This document shows positions 6,410-12,768 of a stretch of 12,768 nucleotides of DNA, piece by piece. The stretch's first letter is position 1, and every line of letters starts with the position of its first letter. The translations under genes and the position numbers were made by a program. The stretch spans positions 4,781-17,548 of the forward strand of contig PKUY01000397.1 in the NCBI GenBank assembly GCA_003131705.1. The letters are read 5' to 3'. Below the pieces are notes generated by a model, which was given only the letters and a program-made list of their open reading frames with translations, was not told the origin of the DNA and made no database searches. This DNA comes from Acidobacteriota bacterium (GTDB lineage Bacteria > Acidobacteriota > Terriglobia > Acidiferrales > UBA7541).

Positions 6410-9400
6410 TCAGATCGTTTCTTTCCCCTCGCTTGCAACCTCTTCCGACGCGCTGAGCGTTCCCCGACGGAGTGCTCGCTCCTTCATCAGCGCGAAAAAG
6501 ACAGGCACAAGAATCAAGACATGGATTGTGGAAGTGATCATCCCGCCGACCAGAGGTGCTGCAATCGGCTTCATCACGTCGGAACCGACGCCGGTCTCCC
6601 ACAGGATCGGGACAAGGCTGGCAAGGACCACACAGACGGTCATCAATTTCGGTCGAAGGCGCTGGACGGCGCCTTCGATTGTGGCTGCCTCAATGTCCTC
6701 TTTTTGCAGCGGGACACCCGACTTAAGCCTGTGGTCCAAGGCCTCGTGCAGGTACACGACCATGACCACACCTGTCTCCACGGCAATGCCGAACAAAGCG
6801 ATGTAACCGACCCACACGGCGACGCTGAAGTTGTAGCCGAGCAGCCGCTGAAGGATCAGACCGCCGGTCAGCGCATAGACGGTGGGGAAAATAAGAACCG
6901 CAGCCTCAGTGACCGAGTGGAAGACCATATAGAGGAGCACGAAGATCACGAAGAATACGACCGGCAAGATCAATTCCAGCCGCTGCTTTGCCCGCAACTC
7001 AAATTCATACTCGCCAGACCATTTGTAGGTAAAACCGGGCGGCAGCGTGAGCTTCCGATTGAGCAGATTGCTGGCCTTCGTGACGAATCCGCCGTAATCG
7101 CTCGTTTTCAAGTCGATGTAAACATAGCCGGTCAGCGCGCCGTCCTCGTCGCGGATCATAGAAGGGCCTCGCGAAAATGAGAGTTTCGCCACTTCGGAGA
7201 TGGGGATTTGCGCGCCAGTCGGTGTGGCAATAAGGACGTTCTGCAAAGCCTGGACGTTGTCGCGAAAGTCACGATTATAGCGAACGTTCACGGGGTAGCG
7301 TTCGCGGCCCTCAACATTTTCAGCAATCGTGTCGCCGCCGATCCCTGACGTGATGGCCTGCTGCACATCGGCGATGGTCAGACCGTAACGGGCCGCCTCC
7401 GCTCGGTTCACTTCGATGTTGAGGTAGAAACCTTGCGATACGCGTTCTGCGAAGATGGATCGCGTCTCAGGAATCGCCGAAAGGATTTGTTGTACCTGCG
7501 CACCAACTTGCTGGACACCCTCCAGGTTTGGCCCCTGAATCTTCAAGCCGAGAGGCGTCTTGATTCCCGTCAACTCCATGTCCAGGCGGTTTTCGACCGG
7601 CATCGTCCAAGTGTTGGACAGGCCCGGGAACTGGAGCTTCGCATCCAGCTCCTGAATGAGCTTCTCGTAAGTCATTCCAGGTCGCCACTGATCGCGGGGC
7701 TTGAGCATCACAGTCGTGTCATACATGTCGAGGGGAGCATTATCGGTTGCGCTGTCGGATCGGCCGACCGAGCCGAAGACAGTCTCAACTTCCGGGAAGG
7801 TTCGGATGATCTTGTCTTGCTCCTGAAGCAACTGCGACGCCTGGGTGATGGAAATTCCAGGGAGGGCGGTGGGCATGTAGAGAGAAGAACCTTCAAAAAG
7901 GGGCGGCATGAACTGGCTACCGATGCGAAGCGCGAGAGGCAGCGTAACGATCAGAAACAGCAGATTGAGCAGCAGCGTAGTCTTGCGAAAACGCAGGCAC
8001 AGGCGAAGAACCGGCAGATAAATGGCCTGCGTGATTCTGGAAATCGGATTCCTCGATTCAGGTGTGAGTCGTCCGCGGATGAATAGGACCATCAGGACGG
8101 GTACAAGCGTGATGGCCAAAATCGAGGAGAATCCGACCGCGAGGGTCTTCGTCCACGCCAATGGGCGAAACATCCGTCCTTCCTGGGCCTCCAGGAGAAA
8201 GACGGGCAAGAAGGAAACCACAATGATCACGAGCGAAAAGAAAATAGCGGGACCAACTTGTTTAGCCGAATCGAGAAGTATCCGGCGCCTGTCTGCTTCT
8301 GGGATTTTCATCTGCGCGGCGGCAGTTTTCTGGACAAGAGCGCTCGCGCCGGAGCCATTCGAAATGCCGTCAACGGGCGAGGAAACCAACAATAGTTGAT
8401 GCTCGGAAAGATGCCGGTAGCCGTTCTCGACCATGACGATGGCGGCGTCAACGAGCACGCCAATGGCGAGTGCCAATCCGCCCAGAGACATGATGTTCGA
8501 GCTGACGTGCAGATAATACATGGGGATGAATGACGCGACTACCGCAATGGGCAAAGTCAAAATTGGGATCAGAGCCGACCGGAAGTGAAATAGAAAAACG
8601 ATGATGACCACGCTGACGATGATGGCCTCTTCCAACAAGTCACGCTGTAACGTGTCGATCGATGTCCGAATCAACCCCGAGCGGTCGTAACCGGCAACGA
8701 CTTCTACGCCTGCGGGGAGGGATGGTTTGATTTCTTGCAGTTTCTGCTTAACGCCGTTGATGACGTTGAGCGCATTCATTCCGTCGCGCATCACGACAAT
8801 TCCGCCAACGGTTTCTCCCTCCCCTTGCCACTCCGCAACTCCTTCGCGAATGTCTGGTCCAAATGTGACAGTCCCCAGATCACGGACGAGCACCGGTGTT
8901 CCGTTCTTGGTTGCAACAGGAACAGTTTCCAGATCGTTCAACGATCGGAGATAGCCCAGGCCGCGAATCATGTATTCGGCCCCGCCCATTTCAAGCAGGC
9001 GTCCGCCCACTTCGTTCGTGCTGCCTCGAACTTTCTCAATGACAGTCGAAAGCGGAATACCGTATGCACGAAGTTTGTCGGGATCGAGATTGACCTGGTA
9101 CTGGCGAACGAACCCGCCAATCGTCGCTACCTCAGCAACGCCAGGAACGGTTTCGAGTTGGTAGCGCAAATACCAATCTTGCAGGCTCCGCAAGTCTGCC
9201 AAGCTGTGTTGGTGGGAGTGATCCACGAGAGCATATTCATAGACCCAGCCGGCTCCCGTCGCGTCCGGCCCAATCACGGGATGCGCACCCTCCGGCAAAC
9301 GCCCGGTAATCTGTTGCATGTACTCCAAGACACGCGACCGTGCCCAATACAGATCGGTTCTGTCCTCAAACACAACGAAGACGTAGGAATCGCCGAACAT

Positions 9401-9658
9401 GGTTTGTGCCCGCACCGCCTTGACATGTGGCGCCGCGAGAAGTGTCGTGACAATCGGGTAGGTAACCTGGTCCTCGATAATGCTCGGAGGTTGACCGGCC
9501 AAAGGCGTGTGGACAATCACTTCCACATCGGAAATGTCTGGCAGCGCATCGAGAGGGATTTGGCGCAATGACCAAATCCCTGCCAGCACCAGAAGCAACG
9601 TCCCCGCGAAAACGAGGAAGCGATTCCGAGCACACCAATCAATCCATCGGGAGATCAC
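6410..9658 (-). CDS. cusA: CusA-type heavy-metal RND efflux pump
   Basis: This 1082-residue inner-membrane proton antiporter exports metal through a CusCBA tripartite complex. The first helix (about 11-29) is followed by a large periplasmic porter domain; a TM4 motif GGLALAIGVLVDAAIVMVEN carries D404 and E411, candidates for proton relay. The second porter half contains LYMPTALPG with M595, PLDMYDTT with M645 and NRLDMELTGIKTP with M694. These match the three methionines (573, 623, 672) of E. coli CusA that bind Cu(I)/Ag(I), so copper or silver is a likelier substrate than zinc or cobalt. The region between TM4 and TM5 carries about 20 extra residues compared with E. coli CusA as I recall it. 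The GTG at 9658 is the chosen start: AGGAGG lies 8 nt upstream and the preceding gene stops at 9660. An ATG at 9679 would overlap that gene without such a site. Confidence 0.93.
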   Translation of the reverse strand: MISRWIDWCARNRFLVFAGTLLLVLAGIWSLRQIPLDALPDISDVEVIVHTPLAGQPPSIIEDQVTYPIVTTLLAAPHVKAVRAQTMFGDSYVFVVFEDRTDLYWARSRVLEYMQQITGRLPEGAHPVIGPDATGAGWVYEYALVDHSHQHSLADLRSLQDWYLRYQLETVPGVAEVATIGGFVRQYQVNLDPDKLRAYGIPLSTVIEKVRGSTNEVGGRLLEMGGAEYMIRGLGYLRSLNDLETVPVATKNGTPVLVRDLGTVTFGPDIREGVAEWQGEGETVGGIVVMRDGMNALNVINGVKQKLQEIKPSLPAGVEVVAGYDRSGLIRTSIDTLQRDLLEEAIIVSVVIIVFLFHFRSALIPILTLPIAVVASFIPMYYLHVSSNIMSLGGLALAIGVLVDAAIVMVENGYRHLSEHQLLLVSSPVDGISNGSGASALVQKTAAAQMKIPEADRRRILLDSAKQVGPAIFFSLVIIVVSFLPVFLLEAQEGRMFRPLAWTKTLAVGFSSILAITLVPVLMVLFIRGRLTPESRNPISRITQAIYLPVLRLCLRFRKTTLLLNLLFLIVTLPLALRIGSQFMPPLFEGSSLYMPTALPGISITQASQLLQEQDKIIRTFPEVETVFGSVGRSDSATDNAPLDMYDTTVMLKPRDQWRPGMTYEKLIQELDAKLQFPGLSNTWTMPVENRLDMELTGIKTPLGLKIQGPNLEGVQQVGAQVQQILSAIPETRSIFAERVSQGFYLNIEVNRAEAARYGLTIADVQQAITSGIGGDTIAENVEGRERYPVNVRYNRDFRDNVQALQNVLIATPTGAQIPISEVAKLSFSRGPSMIRDEDGALTGYVYIDLKTSDYGGFVTKASNLLNRKLTLPPGFTYKWSGEYEFELRAKQRLELILPVVFFVIFVLLYMVFHSVTEAAVLIFPTVYALTGGLILQRLLGYNFSVAVWVGYIALFGIAVETGVVMVVYLHEALDHRLKSGVPLQKEDIEAATIEGAVQRLRPKLMTVCVVLASLVPILWETGVGSDVMKPIAAPLVGGMITSTIHVLILVPVFFALMKERALRRGTLSASEEVASEGKETI

Positions 9659-9659
9659 G

Positions 9660-10196
9660 TCACATTCCTCCTGTGGCATTGACGTTCAGTTGCTTACTGG
9701 CTACGACCTGACCGTTTTTCTTGGCTAGGATTGTGACCTGCCACGTTCCGCCGCCCTCAAGCTGGCCCGATCCTTCATAAAGCCCGTTGCCCTTGTCGCT
9801 GAGTGTGACCGGGATACGAATCGCCGCCATGCCCATTGCCGGCATGGCCGGCATGAAGAATGTGACGCTAACGTCTGCCCCTGAAACTGCTGAGCCACTC
9901 GCGTCTGTGAGTTTTACGCGGAATAGGTTCCCGCCCTTATGGGGCGGATTCGGGTCTGAGCTCAATTCAAGGATTCCCTTGGCAGCATTCATGGCTGAGG
10001 CCACGCCCGCACCGGGAGGAGGCGGGACGAATGAACCCATCGCGGCCTGAAGCTGACTTTCGGAGTCGATCAAGAAATTTGCGGATGTGATGATTTGCTC
10101 GCCCACGCCCAATCCCTTCAACACGATAAAGTCGTCACCCACTCGCGAACCCAGCTGCACTTCGCGCGGCTCGATGTAACCGTCATTGCGTTGCAC
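9660..10196 (-). CDS. C-terminal part of CusB-type adaptor with fused YtkA/FixH-like domain
   Basis: This frame continues the adaptor frame directly after an in-frame TAA at 10209-10211, so it is the detached C-terminal part of one ancestral gene. From a possible GTG restart at 10196 it encodes 178 residues. Residues 1-52 (EPREVQLGSRV, LKGLGVGEQIITSANFLID) are the end of the membrane-proximal adaptor domain. A Pro-rich link leads to a YtkA/FixH-like domain with the Met cluster FFMPAMPAMGMAA and the ending GGTWQVTILAKKNGQVVASK, closely resembling the separate small protein at 5863-6330. AAGAGA about 8 nt before the GTG could permit reinitiation, but the product has no signal peptide. Readthrough, a decayed gene or a sequencing error are the options. 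It ends 1 nt before the cusA start. Confidence 0.6.
   Translation of the reverse strand: MQRNDGYIEPREVQLGSRVGDDFIVLKGLGVGEQIITSANFLIDSESQLQAAMGSFVPPPPGAGVASAMNAAKGILELSSDPNPPHKGGNLFRVKLTDASGSAVSGADVSVTFFMPAMPAMGMAAIRIPVTLSDKGNGLYEGSGQLEGGGTWQVTILAKKNGQVVASKQLNVNATGGM
9667..9672 (-). promoter_or_regulatory. Ribosome binding site AGGAGG deciding the cusA GTG start
   Basis: AGGAGG lies inside the end of the preceding frame, 8 nt before the GTG at 9658. The preceding stop TGA (9662-9660) is 1 nt from the start, which suggests translational coupling. Confidence 0.7.
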
Positions 10197-10208
10197 AAAA
10201 ACAATCTC

Positions 10209-11225
10209 TTACTCTCCCGACTGCAGGACGCCGGTTGCGGGAACGACCAATTGGCTCCCCATCGGCACTTTGAGGGCCACGTTTACAAACATTCCCGGTT
10301 TGAGCTGGAGGCCAGGGTTAGAAAAGATGACGCGCACCTTGGCCGTCCGCGTGTCCATGTCCACCTGCGGATAGATGAAATCCACGCGCCCACTGAAAGT
10401 TCTGCCGGGAAAGCTATCCACGGTGAGTCTCGCCCGATCGCCGATTTTGATTCGTCCAAGGTCGCCTTGAAAGACTTGTGCCTGAACCCAAACAGTTGAA
10501 AGATCGGCGATCGTGTAGAGGCGCATGTCGGGCTGGACGGCGACACTAGGGAGAGCATTGCGTTCGGTGATGTAGCCGGAAACGGGCGAATCAACGTTCA
10601 ATTCCTGCTGCACCTGTCCGGTAGACTCCAGTCTGACGATTTCGGCTTGCGGCACGCCCCATTGCTTGAGCCGTTCGGCCGCTGCGTCTAGCAGTGATGC
10701 TGCGCTGGAAGCGACACCTGGAACAGTGCTCTGCGCCACCTCTTTCTGATTCTGCTTTGCCACCAAGTACTCGCGTTCGGTTGCGACCAGATCGGGGCTG
10801 TAGATTGTGAGTAGAGGCTGACCTTTGTGGACATATTGATACGTAGCATCGGCGAAGACCTTCTGGATATAACCAGAGAACCGTACCTGGACGTACGCCA
10901 CCCGAGTTTCATCCACAGCGACGTTGCCCGTAGCGCGAATCTCATCTTCAACCAGCCTGCGCTCGACCACGCCGGTCTTCACCCCGATACTCTGCAAACG
11001 TTGTGGAGAGATTTGTACTGGAACCAAAGGCGTCTCTGACATGGTAGGTGCGGCTGGCATCGAACTCGCTGTCGAGTCTAGTGCGGTAGACGCCACCATC
11101 TCTTGCGGTTTCGCGTCCGCCCCTGTCTTGGCAGCTCGGTAGTGCCACCAGAGTCCTGTCAGGACCGCGACGAGAACAATGTTCCCAGTCAGTGCTAGTA
11201 AGAATCCTGTCCGGTAGGTTTTCAT
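10209..11225 (-). CDS. cusB: CusB-type RND periplasmic adaptor, truncated by in-frame TAA
   Basis: The frame encodes 338 residues of a membrane-fusion protein that links the CusA pump to the CusC channel. A membrane anchor or uncleaved signal spans about 7-28. The flexible N-terminus holds M43, M56 and M62, like the three N-terminal metal-binding methionines of E. coli CusB. Lipoyl-like half-motifs (VRFSGYIQKVFADATYQYVHKGQPL and NVDSPVSGYITERNALPSV, about 117-222) flank a helical hairpin, and a beta-barrel follows up to KPGMFVNVALKVP. The frame then stops at VLQSGE with TAA, although the next codons (GAG ATT GTT TTT GTG) continue the same protein in frame. A normal adaptor would go on through the membrane-proximal domain. 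The ATG overlaps the cusC stop as ATGA. Without the missing part, the adaptor is probably defective unless readthrough or pairing of fragments occurs. Confidence 0.8.
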   Translation of the reverse strand: MKTYRTGFLLALTGNIVLVAVLTGLWWHYRAAKTGADAKPQEMVASTALDSTASSMPAAPTMSETPLVPVQISPQRLQSIGVKTGVVERRLVEDEIRATGNVAVDETRVAYVQVRFSGYIQKVFADATYQYVHKGQPLLTIYSPDLVATEREYLVAKQNQKEVAQSTVPGVASSAASLLDAAAERLKQWGVPQAEIVRLESTGQVQQELNVDSPVSGYITERNALPSVAVQPDMRLYTIADLSTVWVQAQVFQGDLGRIKIGDRARLTVDSFPGRTFSGRVDFIYPQVDMDTRTAKVRVIFSNPGLQLKPGMFVNVALKVPMGSQLVVPATGVLQSGE

Positions 11226-12601
11226 CTCTTCGTCCCTTCCTCGCGAAATGACAGTCCGGTTAGTTGTTCGAGGCGCGCCAAGGCCGTCTCACGGTCGGCT
11301 ACGCTCTGCCAGTACTCCTCATCCAGCTTGAGAACATCGAGAAACGCGTTCAATAGTGCTTGAAAGTCTTGGCGGTTGTTCTGGTAAGCGGCTTCACTCG
11401 CCTCGAATTCGGCGCGAGCTTGCGGAAGCAGTCCTTCACGGTAAATCTTCAAAACTTCGGTGGTCTTCTCCGCCGCGTCAAATTCGTTTCTAAGTTCAAA
11501 GGCGACTTGTTGCGTTTGCGATTCTGCGCCGCTTCGCGCGCGATTGAGTTCTGCTTCCGCCTGCGCCAGTTCTGGGCGCTGTTTCCGGCCTCGATATATA
11601 GGCACCTGGATGCCAACGCTGAGCATGTAATAAGCGCGGAATTGAGTGGGATCGGTGCGCTGCCATGAGTACTGGAGATTAAAGTCCGGGTAGAAATCCT
11701 TGTGGGCAAGATCGACTTGCAGGTTCTGCTTTTCGACGATCTTGTGCGCGCCAGAAATCTCCGGGTTATCAGCCTTCGCGTAAGAGAGGAGCTCATCAAA
11801 TGTATATGGCAGCGGCGTATCGGGCAGCTCGGACGGTTCTATATCGGGAGAGGATTGCGGGCGATTGAGAAGTTGCTTGATTTGCGCCTCCGCCTTTGCC
11901 ACTTCGCGATGGTGCATGGTGATTTCACGGAGCAGTTTGGTTTGTTCAAGCTGTGCCTGTAGCAGATCCTGTTGCTTTCCCATCCCCGAGCGATAGCGCG
12001 CGTCCGCGGCCTTCTCGACCTGCTGGAGCAGTTGTCCGTCGCTCTCAAGGATTCCTAAAGTCTTCGAGAGGTAGGCAAGTTGGAAATAGGCCGATTTGAC
12101 TCCAGCGCGGACGGAACGCCGCACGGACTCATACTGCTGTTGCATCACATCCGCATCTCGTTTCGCCATCTCGCCTTTTAGTCGCAGCTTGCCTGGATAG
12201 GGAATGTCTTGAGAGACCCCCACACCTATGTAGGCGAAATCGCTGTTCGTATATCCGGCGAAGGGTCGTGGGCTGCCCACGTTGACTTGTTGCAGAGTGA
12301 ATTGCGGATCGGGCAATGTCGACACTTGGGAGGGAATCTGCTTCGCAGCTTGCCAGCCCTGTCGCGTCGCCTCGATCTGCGGATTGTTACGTTCGGCTTC
12401 GGCCAACAAATCCCGGAGCGAAGTGACCGCGTCAGGATGCGCGTGGTCCTGTGACAGCGGCGCAACCTGGGCGGTTGCATCGGTCTGCCGTTGACCGCAA
12501 GCCGCACCCGCGCACGCGAAAAGAAGGAAAAATGAGCCAACGCGGATAGCGTGCCGTGAAAACAACTCAATCTTCAGAATTTGATAAGGTAATGGTGACA
12601 T
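11222..12601 (-). CDS. cusC: CusC-type (TolC family) outer-membrane efflux channel
   Basis: This 459-residue protein has an N-terminal signal peptide with hydrophobic core VGSFFLLFACAGAACG at about 21-36, then two outer-membrane-efflux-protein repeats. The first half carries LRDLLAEAERNNPQIEATRQ and VGVSQDIPYPGKLRLKGEMA, the second YTFDELLSYAKADNPEISGA and LSVGIQVPIYRGRKQRPELA. These are typical of TolC-family trimeric channels of metal efflux systems, with long helices between them. The channel would carry copper or silver from the CusA/CusB part to the outside. The ATG at 12601 has AGGAGG 7 nt upstream. It is the first gene of the operon and overlaps the adaptor gene by 4 bp. Residues around LFAC and GAAC could be a lipobox, but neither fits the consensus well. 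Confidence 0.88.
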   Translation of the reverse strand: MSPLPYQILKIELFSRHAIRVGSFFLLFACAGAACGQRQTDATAQVAPLSQDHAHPDAVTSLRDLLAEAERNNPQIEATRQGWQAAKQIPSQVSTLPDPQFTLQQVNVGSPRPFAGYTNSDFAYIGVGVSQDIPYPGKLRLKGEMAKRDADVMQQQYESVRRSVRAGVKSAYFQLAYLSKTLGILESDGQLLQQVEKAADARYRSGMGKQQDLLQAQLEQTKLLREITMHHREVAKAEAQIKQLLNRPQSSPDIEPSELPDTPLPYTFDELLSYAKADNPEISGAHKIVEKQNLQVDLAHKDFYPDFNLQYSWQRTDPTQFRAYYMLSVGIQVPIYRGRKQRPELAQAEAELNRARSGAESQTQQVAFELRNEFDAAEKTTEVLKIYREGLLPQARAEFEASEAAYQNNRQDFQALLNAFLDVLKLDEEYWQSVADRETALARLEQLTGLSFREEGTKR

Positions 12602-12622
12602 TTCAATGCCTCCTGAGAGGGC

Positions 12623-12648
12623 CTCAAGAATCGCGATTGCGATTTGAG
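12623..12648 (-). promoter_or_regulatory. Leader hairpin upstream of cusC
   Basis: On the plus strand the arms are CTCA-AG-AATCGC, loop GATT, then GCGATT-TGAG: 10 base pairs with a 2-nt bulge. In the cusC leader RNA it ends about 20 nt before the start codon. The inner TGAG strand could instead pair with CTCA nearer the ribosome binding site, and CCTC-TCAG-GAGG could mask that site. A regulatory leader is possible but unproven. Confidence 0.4.
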
Positions 12649-12708
12649 AACCGCGGGTCTCCGCTCAACGCGAGCGCAGCACAAACTTACGTACGCACAT
12701 GGAGAGAG

Positions 12709-12727
12709 GGTGTGCGGAATGCACACC
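12709..12727. promoter_or_regulatory. 19-bp perfect dyad, likely operator of the efflux operon
   Basis: GGTGTGC and GCACACC form a perfect 7-bp inverted repeat around GGAAT. It lies about 110 bp before the cusC start, where a regulator of the operon would bind. A further half-site-like GCACAT lies at 12695-12700. I cannot assign it to a known regulator and saw no clear promoter boxes around it. Confidence 0.5.
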
Positions 12728-12768
12728 AAGGCGAGGGTCTAAATCAGGAGAGAAACGTTGAGCGTGTA

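Noticed and set aside
6329..7180. Long plus-strand open frame (283 codons)
   Set aside because: It lies antisense to the clear cusA-type gene and reads as His/Asp/Gln-rich sequence without a recognisable domain.
8735..9571. Long plus-strand open frame (278 codons)
   Set aside because: It is antisense to the conserved N-terminal half of the cusA-type gene and has no ribosome binding site or known motif.
10209..10211. Frameshift in the adaptor gene
   Set aside because: Both halves are in the same reading frame; the interruption is a single stop codon, not an insertion or deletion.
1..12768. CRISPR array, insertion sequence or rRNA
   Set aside because: No regularly spaced repeats, transposase-like protein or rRNA-like segment was found by reading both strands.

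Overview
The window looks like chromosome from a moderately GC-rich Gram-negative bacterium. Periplasm-spanning efflux parts, a TonB-like energy transducer and a secreted PEGA-domain protein all imply an outer membrane. The N-terminal layout of the TonB-like protein and the overall gene style recall Acidobacteriota. That placement is inference from memory of protein style, not from a marker gene.

Left part (1-4293): a TonB-like membrane protein runs off the left edge on the minus strand. A divergent spacer of about 400 bp follows. Next come a two-gene plus-strand unit (secreted PEGA-domain protein, then a single-pass coiled-coil protein) and a convergent minus-strand AAA+ ATPase with an apparent N-terminal winged helix. 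The ATPase overlaps the coiled-coil gene tail to tail by 44 bp. The set reads like a cell-envelope module run or controlled by a cytoplasmic ATPase, but its function is not known to me.

Middle (4464-5862): a 65-residue secreted His-rich peptide precedes a nickel/cobalt-type permease with the HX4DH motif. Behind the permease lies an isolated 3' half of a tRNA-His gene, from the anticodon loop to CCA, with no 5' half. This is the form left by integration of a mobile element at a tRNA gene.

Right part (5863-12601): a minus-strand copper/silver efflux operon transcribed leftwards: cusC-type outer-membrane channel, cusB-type adaptor, cusA-type RND pump, then a Met-rich YtkA/FixH-like periplasmic protein. 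CusA keeps the three Met residues of the Cu(I)/Ag(I) site. The adaptor reading frame is cut by a single in-frame TAA, and its C-terminal part ends in a second YtkA/FixH-like domain related to the small protein at the operon end. Upstream of cusC lie a 7+7 bp perfect dyad that looks like an operator and a leader hairpin next to the ribosome binding site. No regulator gene is visible in the window.
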